Origin: Chelydra serpentina
Taxonomy: Eukaryota; Chordata; Testudines; Chelydridae
Assembly (NCBI GenBank): GCA_037349315.1
Contig: JBAIAC010000007.1
Coordinates: forward strand, 50,431,001-50,495,000
Direction: 5' to 3'
Length of the DNA stretch: 64,000 bases
Part shown: positions 12,991 to 24,534 of the stretch, piece by piece
Layout of the letters: every line of letters starts with the position of its first letter
Position numbering within the stretch: the stretch's first letter is position 1
Notes under the pieces: model-generated
What the model saw: the letters and a program-made list of their open reading frames with translations, nothing else
The model's database searches: none
Told to the model about the DNA's origin: nothing
Translations under genes and position numbers: made by a program

Positions 12991-14165
12991 AATGTTTAAT
13001 ACTATTTAAAAGGCTATTCATACTGCTGTGTCTGGCAGATTATTTCACAAAATGTATTATATAAACAAATTAGTGAACTATATTTTTCTTAAGCTTGTGA
13101 AGGGAACAGTAGGAAGCTGTGCTGATTATTTCCCCTATTAGGTTTATTAAAATGAAATGATTACAGGAAAAAAACAGCTTTTAATTTTAAACCCACTCTA
13201 CCTCAATATTTAAAATATGCCTTTGATAGCTCCATAAACCTGCAAATGGAAAACTAGATCTATTCCAGAGGAACTTTATTGATCTGACAGAGATGTCGCA
13301 AATGCTGACTGTACATAACACCAACTCATATTCAGAATGACATCTTTCAAAAATAACAGGGAAGCAAGGAGAAGCTGCATTTTAAGGGCTATCATTAAGG
13401 CATGGTCACCTATGATAAGCCTAACCAGCTATTGTTTCTCTATAGATGAAATGGCCTTTATCTGACAGTGAAATCACATTTCAAAGATAAAGGTAATTCT
13501 TACATTGAAATTCACACTACTACTAAAATGAAGGCTGCCTTCTTCTAAAACGTCATTAAAAAGTTGACTGAACCATTGATGTTATCAGGCGCCAAGACTG
13601 AAATTAGACTAAAAAAATGGGGGGAAAACCACTCTCATGTTCACTTAAGCCCTACCTGTCTTCAGGCTGCCTGTTCTTCACTATGATGAACCTGCATTTC
13701 CAAAAGCAGCACTTCCTGTCAGTCACTGGTGAAAACCACTACAGGGAGCACTTTGAGACCTCAGTAAGCAACTTTGAACAAAGCTTTAATTCATTTCAGC
13801 CATACTGAAAAGCTGAAGTTTGTAAACCTCCTATTGTTCTTGCAAAATTAAGTTTAAGTCAATTCATTTTGAGTCTTTACGGTTTTCTTTACTCAAGTAT
13901 ATCTACACTATGGACATGCAGGAGAGCATGATTTAAATTAATGATTTTAATCATGTTTTGCATTTGTACTTTTAAGTTATTTTTCTAAAGAAAGGTTGAT
14001 TCTCATTGGTTGGCAACCATTAAAACATGTTGATTTGCACTAAATATGTTGCTTCTTTTTGCTAACCAGGAGGATACATCATATCTATAAACATTTATTT
14101 AAGCAATTATATTGTTTTTAACTTATATTTATTCAGAATCATAATTATTACATTTTTATTATGTT
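12991..14165. other. AT-rich unassigned DNA
   Basis: No repeat, RNA gene or exon is recognised. A 63-residue open frame at 13617-13808 has no family resemblance. Confidence 0.5.
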
Positions 14166-15992
14166 GAGATGGCCACCAAATGAACTTTAATAGACAGAGG
14201 GCCAGACCCTGCTGCTTTAGGTAGAGTAAACAGTCCAAGGTAGACTGAAGAGAAGATAGAGATGGAGAGCAATCCTGTTCAGAGGCCCAACAAGTGAAAG
14301 TTTCCACTTGGCCAAGTAGCTAGCCCTGGTGGAAGGCTACCTACTACCTAGCAAGACTTGTCGAACCTATTCCAAGCAGGCTTGTTCTTCAGGGTTCAGC
14401 CATGCAGCATCCAGTCAGTTAGGTGCAGGGAGGCGAGGTTTGATGAAGTAATCAGCCGTGGTCTTGTGAAGTCAAGTTAGGGCAGAGTAGGAGTGAGAGT
14501 GGAGCTGCCACTGAGAGATCTAGAAGCTTGCTGAACCAATGCTGCTGTGGCCACGCCAGTGGTATCAGGATAATTCTTGCCTTGTCCCATTTGATTTTTA
14601 GAAGAAGCTTGTTAACCAAGGGCTTTGGGGGAAAGGCATACAGTATGTGGTTTTGCCCACGAGAGCACGAAGGCGTCTGAGAGGGAGTCTGTACTGTGCC
14701 AATGCAGCAAACGGAACTGATGGCATTTTCTGTTCTGCCTGGTGGTGAACAACTCCACCTGGGGAGGCCCCCACCTTTGGAAGACGACACTGATAACCTC
14801 AACCTCTAGGTGAAGAGACCACTCGTGGTGAGAGAATAACCTACTGATATGATCTGCCAATACATTCCGGGCTCCCAGAAGGCGAGGCGCCCCCAAATCT
14901 ATGGAGTGTCTTCACACAGAAGTCCCATAGATGGACGGCCTCCTGGCACATAGCAGAGGATCGGGCCCCTCTTTGCTTGTTAATATAGAACTTGGCCACT
15001 GTTTTGTCTGTCAGGACTTGAACCACCTTGCTTGAGACCTGGGGAACGAACATTTGGCAAGCCAGGCGCATTGCCCTGAGCTCCCTGACTTTCATGTGCA
15101 AGGAGAGTTCTTCCCGAGACCAGAGGCCATGAGTCCAGAGGTTGTTGAGGTGGGGCTCTCCAACCGAGATCTGACACATCCAAGACTAAAGACACCAATA
15201 GCTGTGGGGCAACAAAGGTTACCCCCAGCATTACCAACCTTGGTTCCTTTCACCAGCCCAGGGAGGCAAGGACTGGGGGAGGGAGCATAAGTACTGAGTC
15301 CAAGTGGTGTCTGCTTGGGGAGTATACTGATGCTATACACATCTCGGGGGGCCTGAGATGCAGCCTTGTGTCTTGAACCATGGAAGTGCAAGCTGCCATG
15401 TGACCCAGTAGCTTGAGGCACACTAGAGCTGTCATTGTTGGGTGGGCCATGACCTTAGCTATCAGGTTTGCCATGATCTGGAAGTGGGCCTCTGGCAGGA
15501 AGGCCCTGGATTGGGTTGAGTTGAGCACTGCCCCAATAAATTCTATTCTCCGAGAACCGGGACAAGAAATTACTTCTGCTCGTTTATCAGCAGGCCCAGC
15601 GCCCTGAAGGTGGTTCGGACCATGCTGATATTGTCTTGCACTTGAGCCTGCGACTGATCTTTATCAGCGAGATGTTGAATTATGGGTAGACCTGAATGCC
15701 TCACTGCCTGAGGAAGGCTGCTACAACCAACATACTCTTCATAAAAACCTGTGGGGCTGTCTATAGGCCGAAGGGAAAGGCAGTGAATTGGTAGTTGTGA
15801 TGACCCACTATAAACCTGGGAAATCTTCTGCGGCCACGGAAGATAGAAATGTGAAAGTATGCATCCTTTCAGTTGAGGGCAGTGTACCAGTCACCTGTGT
15901 TCAGGGAGGGAATAATGGAGGCTGGGAGACCATGTGCAACCTCAGTTTCTTGAGATTTCTTTGAGGCAATGCAGGTCCAGGATGTTTTAAAT
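14166..15992 (-). mobile_element. DIRS fragment (DIRS copy 2), internal part only
   Basis: This is an internal piece of a DIRS element on the minus strand. It runs from RT near 15992, where sequence matching the young copy begins, through RNase H to the start of the recombinase near 14170. Both termini, the internal complementary region and gag are missing. It belongs to the same broad lineage as the copy at 31028-37040, because 'ccatgcagca' and 'acttggccaagtagctag'-type words in the recombinase N-terminus correspond closely. Confidence 0.8.
14200..15990 (-). pseudogene. DIRS RT-RNase H remnant with start of recombinase
   Basis: Several broken minus-strand frames align in order with the pol frame of the young DIRS. 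At 15250-15528, SRAFLPEAHFQIMANLIAKV matches the segment after YLDD. At 14841-15179, WSREELSLHMKVRELRAMRL is the RNase H Glu segment, and LTDKTVAKFYINKQRGARSS is its Asp segment, with the usual LTDN changed to LTDK. At 14612-14896, NVLADHISR is the last Asp block. The upstream Asp and YLDD region lies toward 15600-15990 and is disrupted. Nothing here can be functional. Confidence 0.75.
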
Positions 15993-16388
15993 TTTAAATT
16001 AAATACAGGCTTCCCTTTTTCCAGTGCTGTCCTGTATTACTGAGGCAATAGTTTTAACTAGGACAGAGCCTATAAGAATCCTGGACATGATTTTTTTCTC
16101 CTTCTTCTAAGGCAGTCTAATAGCTATCCTAGTCTATCATAGGCAAACATCATAACTTCAGACAGCTTTGTAGTAATCAAGTCTGTCTTGCCAAATTCAG
16201 CTTAATAACACTCCCACTTTTCCAACCTGAAATGTTACTGGCTCTAAACACATTTGCCATGCTGTACTGAAAAATCCGAACGAAGATGACAAGAAAATCA
16301 GTTTACTCACTGTGGAGACACTCCTTTCTATTTATGATAATTTTCCCATAACCATACAATCCCTAATTAGGGTTCCTTGGTTTTATTG
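15993..16388. other. Unassigned spacer
   Basis: I see no recognisable element between the DIRS fragment and the hAT target duplication. Confidence 0.4.
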
Positions 16389-16885
16389 ACCTAGACCAGT
16401 GGTTCCCAAACTTTAACAACCTGTGAACCCCTTTCAATATAATGTCAAGTCTCGCAAACCCCTCCTAAAAATGAATTTTTCCAGGGATTTTCTCCTTTAC
16501 CTGAGTATGAATTATAAAAGCAGTGATCTTGGAAATATAAAATTTGTTTTCATGACATGTTTATTACACACTATTTATTATTAATTATTATTTATCATTA
16601 CAGTATTTTATTACATTATGAAAATAGCAACACTCTTCCAAGATCTCAGTTTCGTAGATTGTATCACTTTGAATAAGCCTGTTATAAGACAAGGAGTATC
16701 AGATGTGAAACAGCATGAAGATATTTAAGAAGCCAACTCAGAGTTCCTCCTACATAAGCATTCAGGTCTTGAGCAGTCCAGGCAAACAACACATGTTACA
16801 AACAAAGCTTAAACTTGTTCTTCATCATAATTTTAAAAAACAATACTAGCTGCCTATTTAATTTTAAAAACAGCAAAAAATATAC

Positions 16886-17113
16886 GAAAATAAGAAAGAA
16901 AAGCTTGTAGCACCTTAGAGACTAACAAATTTATTTCAGCATAAGCTTTCGTGGGTTAGTACCCACTGCATCGGATGCATCCGATGAAGTGGGTACTAAC
17001 CCACGAAAGCTTATGCTGAAATAAATTTGTTAGTCTCTAAGGTGCTACAAGTTTTTCTTTCTTATTTTCGTTTTGCTGCCACAGACTAACACGGCTACTA
17101 CACTGAAACCTAT
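16886..17113. mobile_element. Fold-back Penelope-like terminal copy 1 (inside hAT)
   Basis: The insertion is a near-perfect inverted repeat: 16888-16967 is the complement of about 16990-17068, and the right arm continues to a terminus reading 'agactaacacggctac' and 'actgaaacc'. A 12-bp duplication caaaaaatatac flanks it at 16874-16885 and 17114-17125, typical of target-primed reverse transcription, not of a cut-and-paste MITE. The terminal sequence is the one I associate with Penelope-like (Neptune-type) retroelements of turtles and crocodilians, which have GIY-YIG endonucleases and often insert as inverted partial copies. That family call rests on memory and on the hammerhead-like core, as no coding sequence is present here. 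Confidence 0.6.
16981..17018 (+). ncRNA. Hammerhead-ribozyme-like core, copy 1
   Basis: Reading the plus strand: CCGATGA (16981-16987), one extra A, stem GTGGGT/ACCCAC with loop acta (16989-17004), GAAA (17005-17008), then a 2-bp stem GC/GC with loop TTAT, then TG (17017-17018). A hammerhead needs CUGANGA, stem II, GAAA, short stem III, UH. Departures here are U4 changed to C, one inserted A before stem II, and G at the cleavage position, which should block cleavage. A degenerate mirror of the motif lies on the other arm at 16939-16975 (minus). This is probably a decayed ribozyme. Confidence 0.45.
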
Positions 17114-17370
17114 CAAAAAATATACAGCTCCCTTTCCATTTTTTATAAGGAGTCTTGAAGTTTAAATCTCCTCAGTGCGATAGACATGCTTGCTTTGATC
17201 TGCTTAGCTCTTGAAAGTCCAGGGGCTCCGGGCTGCTGGTCCTGTGCTGCCTGGGGTCCCTAGGGACAGCTCTGTCCATCATTAGGGATTTTTTTCCCAA
17301 GAACCCCCTGTAACATTTCACAAACCCCCAGGGGCTCACGAACCCCAGTTTGGGAACCACTGACCTAGAC

Positions 17371-18744
17371 TGATATACCTGATCAAGTGAAATAGAGGGG
17401 AGTGGCAGTACATAGTCTATACTAGCAAAATTACACCGTCCCTTGGTTCCTGAAGAAGCATGGAAAGGGAGCAAAGAAAAGAGAAGAGAGAAAATCTGCC
17501 TGAAGGAACTGTAGGCTTGTTAAATTCTTTTTTCATTACAAGAACTAAAAGACCTTTGAGGTCATCTATATAAGCACCTTGCCAGTGCAAAATTTCTCCC
17601 TGCAGTATATCTTAGGATGCCTTGCCAGAACTAGTTTTAGATGTCTCAAGTGATAGAAATCAACACAAGTAACTAGCAAACCGTACTGTGCAGATTCCAC
17701 AGCTCTTAAGACACTGTGTAACTAAAGCGGAAGTCTTCTGCTTGAACAAGGCCCAACAACGTAACTATGAATAAAGAAAGCATTATCAACGGTAACTTCT
17801 ATAATTCTATAGCATTTAGATAAGGTACTGTCCTAAAATATGCTTAGTTAAGTTGAACAATGTACTGTATCTGGAAACAAAATTGGTTTCGCTCATGCGC
17901 TTTTCTATTACCATCAATTTGGTATGCCTCTTAACGTTAAATTTTTTTTTACGAAAATAGAACTAGAACAGAAGAATAAGCATATCTATTACAAGGAAAG
18001 TCGAAAAATCTCAGCATAGTCTATACTAGAAAATCCTTATTTTGAAAATGTCCGACCCATGTCACAATAACCACTTTTGCCTTAAAGAAAATGAAAATGA
18101 AAGTAAGAAATATTAAACCATGAAGCAGTTACAGTCTATCATTTAAAAATCCTGTTACTGCACAAATCTAAAAATTGTTGGCAGGAGCAGTGTGGTTTGA
18201 TAACTATGCATACACATATGTATACATGCATACTATGTATAGTATTCAAACCACAGTAGTCCGACCAGTAGTTTTTTTAACTTGTACACACATATATATT
18301 CACCCACACACCCAAACACAGATATAACAAATATTTGAATTCTTAAGCAACAATAAGATAGGTCAAAATGTTAATATCCACTGCTTTGACACCCAGTGTT
18401 GCCTTTTAAAAATTAATTCTAAATGGTTCGTACTCCAACAGGTAAAAAAGGGTGATTGAACATATAATTATAAATGAAAATGCCTTTAGGAAAAAGCACA
18501 GTATAGCATCACTCCATTATCTGACACATAAAAGGTGTTCATCTACAAACCATAGTCACTACATAAAACTGCTATAAAATGGCACAGCTGATAAACTGTT
18601 CAGTTAACAACTTCCAAGGAGTTATATACTTCAATACCTATACCAAGATAAATAGAAAATGTTAAGCTAACAAAAGAGAAAGACACGTTCCACTGTTCTG
18701 AAGAAGAGTGTGAAAGCCAGGAACACACTGTATTCTAATTATGC
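17371..18744. other. AT-rich unassigned DNA
   Basis: Nothing is recognised except the short inverted repeat at 18191-18255. Confidence 0.5.
18191..18255. repeat. Short inverted repeat
   Basis: Ten-base perfect arms, tgtggtttga and tcaaaccaca, enclose an interior made of overlapping small palindromes (atgcat, acatatgt, catacta/tagtatg-like words). The whole 65 bp can form one hairpin. It could be a solo MITE or an expressed hairpin; the sequence alone does not decide. Confidence 0.45.
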
Positions 18745-18910
18745 TCCAACAATGTGACTGTTAAACAATTCATTTAATTTCCCCGTGCCTCAGCTTTCCC
18801 ATATGTAAAATGGGGATAATAATACTTATCTGTGTTATGTAAGTATTGAGAATTAAATCATGTTTGGACAGTTCTTCAAATACAAAAGGCCCTACAAATG
18901 CTAAATATCA
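18745..18910 (+). repeat. MIR-family SINE fragment
   Basis: The block tgcctcagctttcccatatg followed by taaaatggggataataatac and, about 60 bases on, by a tail with 'aaatacaaaaggccctacaaatgc' matches the core-to-3' part of MIR, an ancient tRNA-derived SINE mobilised by L2. The 5' tRNA-like head with the polymerase III boxes is missing or unrecognisable. A second, more complete copy is at 53745-54030. Confidence 0.7.
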
Positions 18911-21789
18911 CCAACTTTATTTTGAGTGTCTACAGTTTCTGGGGCCATTTTTTAAACTGTATTTACGTATCCATTATATTCCACCTATGAACTATCATAT
19001 ATTTTCCTAACTCCAAGACTGTCATGAAACATATGGTGTTGCACAAAAAATATACATAAAATGTAATAATGGTTCATGTTTTTAATAGCATTCTTTAATC
19101 CCTTGCTTTATTTGAAAGCACTTAGGTGCCATGGCAATGGGCAAGGTACAGATACCTAAGATAGTGTTGTTATAGAATTACAATTGAATTACATTAAATG
19201 TAATAACAATATACTTTGCATGTATATAGCATTTTTCACATAATTCAAAGCCCTTTGAAGATGGGAAAGGGAAGGAGGAGTCTTTGACAATAGTTACAAG
19301 CAGTATACTTAACCCTTTATGCAACTTAGAGAGCCCTGAACCAGAGATTCTCAACATGTGGCTCTTAAAGGCTACCTCTAGCAATGAGACGATTGGTCCA
19401 ATACAGATGGCCACCTTTCGGCCAGCATCTACCAGAAACTGATAAAAGTAGCTACAGAGGAAAGTACATTCCTGCATACACGATTTTCACCTCCAATGCC
19501 TGATATGAATGTGATTTGACTAGGAATGTACTAGTCTAGTAAGTCCAGTGGTAGTAGTTACGGATATAGTGTTTATATTCTATAACATGACACTACTTTT
19601 CTGTAGCTATTGACCCATTCTAAGAAGACAGACACACAAAGAACAAAACAATAAAGACACAGGTATCTTATTTGTCTGTTCTACAGCAATGTGCGTATCT
19701 GACTACAAACACAAATGCAAATCTACATACACAACCATGTATTTCTTAAAAGGAAAATGCATTTTAGACTTGTTAATTTTGCCAAATGAATAAAGCATTT
19801 TAGCTAGCACTTCTCACATAGATGCACTATTCTTGCCAGAGGAAGTATGAGAAGAGTGGCAGCTTCATTAATGAATAGCAAGAACAGAACATATTTGTTG
19901 CCAGCGAGTCAGTAGAATCTCATTAAAGAAATGCATTTGCCATAGGAATTTCCCTAAAAAGTTATCAGGAACCACATACAGTTATAATTCTGTCTGAGTT
20001 GAAAATCAGGAGGACCAGAGTTATTAACGTTCAGTGGAGAATTGTCCCAGAGATGGAAAAACATTTTTATTCTTAATAGCGTCTTCTGACTTTAATTCTA
20101 TCATCATTCCAATAAGAAGCTGACTCGCAAAGTAATGAAGTGGTAGAAGTCAAAGCATTAACATGGAAAAACGTTCTCTACATTTTTTATGAATCTGTTA
20201 TCCTAACCCAGACATTGGATTATGTGTTAGCAGAGAATCCTATTTTGGCCATACAAAATACACATAATTACAACTTCACAACTATCTGTTAAGACACTGT
20301 GTAAGCCATCTGACCCTTGTTAGATGAGTGCAGATATATCACACATGTAATTTTTGAATATGTTAATATGTATTACTACAAAAGCACAAAACATAAGGGT
20401 AGTAAAAGGAATTAATGTCTTACATGAATGTATGGCAAAATAATGGTTGCTAGGCAACCAACAGGCAACATGCCTGACAAAGAAAAGAGAAGTATATTTA
20501 CAGTTCGAACAATCTTTCACTTATACACAAATTGTAGATACTGGTTGGAAGGTGCAGAGAAGGGGTGGAGGGTTCAAAAAGAGCTCATATGGACTATATC
20601 TTTTGCCACTTGTTTTCTCCTGATCAAAGGAAAAACACAGACTATCACTCTCCTCACAGCAGAAGATCTGCAGTAATTCAGAATTTTATCCTGACAGCTA
20701 TCTGAAAAGCATAAAGTTCTAAATTAGAAGCAGCATAGATGCAAAAGGACTCCTGCACTTAATATTCCCAAAATGCACTTGTATGGCTTGCTCTTGTAAT
20801 AAGATACTGGATGTGCACCTGGTGTGAATTATTCAATTTTCCATGTGTTTTCTATATCATAAAAGCAAAAGTGATGACACAGATCGAAATGTTTGAACAT
20901 TAATTCAAAAGGACCACTTACATAAGCAAAGTTACTCATATGCCTATATTGTAAATTCTTTGGGAGAGGAACCTCATCCTTTGTTTGTTCAGGAAATCAT
21001 GTATATTTTATGGTGCAATACAAATAATACAAGTGAATCAATAGATTGGATTCATCATATTAAACTAAAAAATGTATATTTTTCTAATTAAAATATTAGT
21101 TGACTTTTTTCCTACTTTTTTTTAAAGTACCATTGAGGCAATTACTTCAAGTAGATTTTGAAAATGTTCATCCCAAGATATCTGTGTGCATAAAAACATG
21201 GCAAGAGCAGTGATGTGTACCATACATAATAGTTGTTTTCATGACAAATTAGTGTACTTCACAAATACTCTGAAGCCTATCATTAAAAAAAATGCTCAGT
21301 TTATTCCTAATAAAGATCTTTTACCACTTTATAATTGAAATAAAAAAATATTCAGTAATAATACAGTCATCTAGAAGGCTAGTAAATAATTTAATTTGAT
21401 CACTATCATACTTATACTCTTTATTAGAATTGTGTGTGCAATTTAAATCATGCTCACTACATTATAGATTATTAACAGAAAAAAGATTTAATAACAAGAT
21501 GACAATGCAGCAGAACAATCTGATCTTCATATAAACCTTGAAAAGACAAATAATGAATAGAAACAACGTAATAAAAAATATGAATGGTAAACTGTATGAT
21601 GGCCATAACATCAGCTATTTCTTTGTTCAAGCTACCAGTAACATGATATCATGTTAGGTAACAATATAAATTACGTAAGGGGAGCATATCAATTAATGAC
21701 ACGTGCCAAGCAACATTCTAATTATGAATAAATGAAAAAGAACTGATAATCAGGCCCAATAGACATGACAAGTGAAATTCTGCATCCAC
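18911..21789. other. AT-rich unassigned DNA
   Basis: No repeat family, RNA gene or exon is recognised. Open frames at 19178-19477 (minus) and 20428-20676 (plus) are not supported by family resemblance or splice context. Confidence 0.5.
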
Positions 21790-21801
21790 CAATTTTTTTA
21801 A

Positions 21802-22009
21802 GTATCAGAGGGGTAGCCGTGTTAGTCTGGATCTGCAGAAGCGACAAAGGGTCCTGTGGCACCTTATAGACTAACAGAGGTATTGAAGCATAAGCTTTCG
21901 TGGGTCAATACCCACTTGCATCCGAAGAAGTGGGTATTGACCCACGAAAGCTTATGCTTCAATACCTCTGTTAGTCTATAAGATGCCACAGGACCCTTTG
22001 TCGCTTCTG
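21802..22009. mobile_element. Fold-back Penelope-like terminal copy 2
   Basis: The left arm starts gtatcagaggggtagccgtg and contains 'cagaagcgacaaagggtcctg'; the right arm is its near-perfect complement from the centre at about 21920 to 'gtcgcttctg' at 22009. A 12-bp duplication caatttttttaa flanks it at 21790-21801 and 22010-22021. The left arm keeps about 30 bases of terminal sequence that the right arm lacks, so the palindrome is asymmetric: one arm is full and the other stops early. That pattern suggests a reverse transcript that folded back, or a truncated inverted tandem, and not a symmetric MITE. Confidence 0.65.
21922..21959 (+). ncRNA. Hammerhead-ribozyme-like core, copy 2 (best match)
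   Basis: Plus strand: CCGAAGA (21922-21928), one extra A, stem II GTGGGT/ACCCAC with loop attg (21930-21945), GAAA (21946-21949), 2-bp stem III GC/GC with loop TTAT (21950-21957), then TT (21958-21959). Conserved hammerhead positions C3, G5, A6, G8, A9, G12, A13, A14, the A15.1-U16.1 pair and an allowed base at 17 are all present. The exceptions are U4 changed to C and the inserted A. A 2-bp stem III is the form described for hammerheads in Penelope-like elements. Stem I is not evident, because the fold-back junction lies where its 5' strand should be. Confidence 0.5.
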
Positions 22010-22145
22010 CAATTTTTTTAAATTTAAAGTTATAAAAATGAAACAAGCAATGTCTTATTTTTTCAAATTTACTTAAGTGTGTTTGTACATTGCCTAGCTC
22101 CCAGACACTATATTATATACATAATATATAATTATAATAGTGTAG

Positions 22146-22269
22146 GTTTCGGAGTGGTAGCCATGTTAGTCTGTATCAACAAAAACAACAAGGAGTCCTT
22201 GTGGCACCTTAGAGACTAAGAAATGTATTAGTCCACGAAAGCTTATGCCCAAATAAATGTGTTAGTCTC
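22146..22269. mobile_element. Penelope-like terminal copy 3, inverted partial
   Basis: The left part begins gtttcggagtggtagccatg and runs through 'gtggcaccttagagactaag'; near 22233 it switches to the opposite strand ('ccacgaaagcttatgccc' to 'gtgttagtctct'). A 13-bp duplication tataatagtgtag flanks it at 22133-22145 and 22270-22282. The switch removed the CUGANGA side and stem II of the hammerhead-like core, keeping only the GAAA/stem III half. It is a third independent insertion of the same family within 5.5 kb, from a different subfamily than copy 2 judging by the arm sequence. Confidence 0.65.
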
Positions 22270-22282
22270 TATAATAGTGTAG

Positions 22283-24534
22283 TTTCTATACAAAAATTAA
22301 ATGCAATAAAATACAATAAAAAAACCCTATTTACTAAGAGAAACATATATTGGTTAAAAAACCTTTCAACACCACGCAGCATGTCCTTACATGGGAGGCG
22401 GGGGAAGCGGAGAATGGAAAGAAACTGGTTAAGCAGCACTGCAGTTCAGTCAGATAGAACTAATGTGCTATGAAGAGTCCCATCATTACTCTAAGGAATT
22501 CTACACAGAGTAGTAAGATAAATACTGTTTTCTCAAATTCTCTATGCATTTTCTACTTTATAAATGCAAAATTAAAATATAAATAATTTTATCACTAAGA
22601 AAAATAAAAAACCCAACACATTCATTTTCCTGGAAGTACAATAATTATGAAGGTATCCGTAGTGACTGAATAAATTAAGGTTGTGTTCAGATTTGCTTTG
22701 AAAAAGGACTAGAATGAGGTTGTTCCACACTTTAATGATTAAATTTCATATATAAATTTTGCACTATCACAATTCAATGGACAAAATATTTTATCTATCT
22801 ATACATGGATATAGCAAATAGTAGTTACTAACATTTGGAGAGGAAACATTTTAAAAGGCCCTCTGCTAAAGATTGTCACATTCATCAAGATTAGCCCGGA
22901 GAATAGCTCAGATTCATCAGGCATCCGACAGTTCCAAATTCTATAGACATACACACACAACCTACTTCCCTCCACCCAATTTCTAAAGATAAATAGCCCA
23001 ATACATCCTAGCACCCCACCATGCCCCCTTCTATCATCTTCTACATTTATCCTTTTAACATTATCTAGATGCTGCTAGACATTTGAGTTTCAGACTCAAA
23101 ACAGCATTTTTCAACCAAGTTATGGAGAAAAGAAAAAATGCCTTTTTAAAAACCATCTCCAGTTGATAACATGTCACAATTGATACATATCAGCATACAA
23201 AAACTGAATATGATAAGGAAGCACAGGGTATGGAGATACAGGGTAAAGTATATGGAGTATGACATAAACCAGTTTGTGCATGTTGGAGTGGAAACGAGAC
23301 ACAGTATGAGAGACTTCAGGCAGAAGTGTACCTCTGCAAGAGTTAGGAGTTGACACAAAGTTATTTAGGTATGGGAGACAATGGACTTCCACTACAGACA
23401 TACAGTAGTTAACACTGGATAACTATCCATTTGACTATCAACTTTAATATATATAATCCAAAACCTGGAAAATAATTTTCAAAACCTCAAACTAGTTTCT
23501 CAAAAGTGATGAGCATCAACAGATCGCAATGACTTCAGCTCCAGTTATGGATGCTCAGCATCTCTAAAATAATCAGGCCCTGAAAAGTTAAAGTGGCTAG
23601 ACTGCACACAATTCACCAATGCAAAGTGCAAAAAGCAAGAAAGTAAGTGGTTAACTCATTTAGCATCTTACATACACTCATCTCATCAGTTCCATGTTTC
23701 AGCCCCATCTACAGCTCAACGCCCAGATACCTCCACCCTCATCATGAACGATCAACTTGCAGTCTGATCTTTGACTATAAATACAATTAACCAATGCAGA
23801 TTTCAAGGCTTTATTTTTTTACATAAAAACACCAATTTTAGAACAATCTCCAACACAGATTACTCATGCATGTAAATTTTCCTAATCTTTACAACAACAA
23901 AAAAACACATCTCAGCCATGATACCCAATATAACACCAACTTCTATAAACAAAAAATCACACACAAAACTACATCCAATGTAATTTACTATATCAATCCT
24001 ACATTAATCATGCAAACAGATGTAGGTTACATTGACTTGGGTTAGTAGAAGGAACACATTAGAAAATGCAGAGAGCTGATGGATTGATGGATTATGTAGC
24101 CCAACAAATTTAGCTAAAAATTAATGAATATGTTAGTGTGGGAGCAAAGACTATGCTTATGCAACAAAGGAAATAAATGTTCCTATTTTAAATACAACTA
24201 TCACAGTGGACTCAAGTTCTAAATGGATAAATTTGTATGTTGGCAATCAATTATGATTTTGAATTTTCTTTACTAAACAGTTTGTTGCAAGTATTCACAA
24301 TTAGAAATTAGAATTCAGAATTGTGTTCCTCAGTTGCAATCAGTGATTTGTGCCAATAAAATTTGATCTCAGAAATGTTCAAAGAAAATGAATGCAAACT
24401 GATCAAAGTAAATTGTTTAAATAGTCAAATAAATAGCTGCATCATTTTTTGCAATATTCCTCCAGATCTACTAATTAAAGTTTTCATTTATAAGCTTATA
24501 ACACAAGTAATGGCAGCCAGCTAATTTTAAAAGT
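22283..24534. other. AT-rich unassigned DNA with one hairpin repeat
   Basis: The only structure seen is the hairpin repeat at 23506-23562. Overlapping short open frames around 23146-23401 on both strands have no family resemblance. Confidence 0.5.
23506..23562. repeat. Imperfect hairpin repeat, copy 2
   Basis: Left arm gtgatgagcatc faces a right arm whose complement is gatgctgagcatcc, with an interior centred on 'gacttcagctccag'. It is related in layout and in the gctgagca arm word to 2130-2183. Confidence 0.4.

Larger units (their letters stand above)
16397..17362. mobile_element. Non-autonomous hAT transposon
   Basis: The left end cagtggttcccaaac is the exact inverse of the right end gtttgggaaccactg. 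An 8-bp target duplication acctagac flanks it at 16389-16396 and 17363-17370, which is diagnostic of the hAT superfamily. No transposase frame is present; the element is 966 bp including a 228-bp fold-back insertion (16886-17113). The insertion has its own target duplication, so it landed after the hAT. Confidence 0.9.

Noticed and set aside
16886..17113. Classical MITE interpretation of the fold-back repeat
   Set aside because: The flanking duplications are 12-13 bp and the arms end unevenly, which fits reverse transcription better than a transposase.
22799..23401. Cluster of overlapping small frames on both strands
   Set aside because: No resemblance to a family and no conserved signal; chance in AT-rich DNA.
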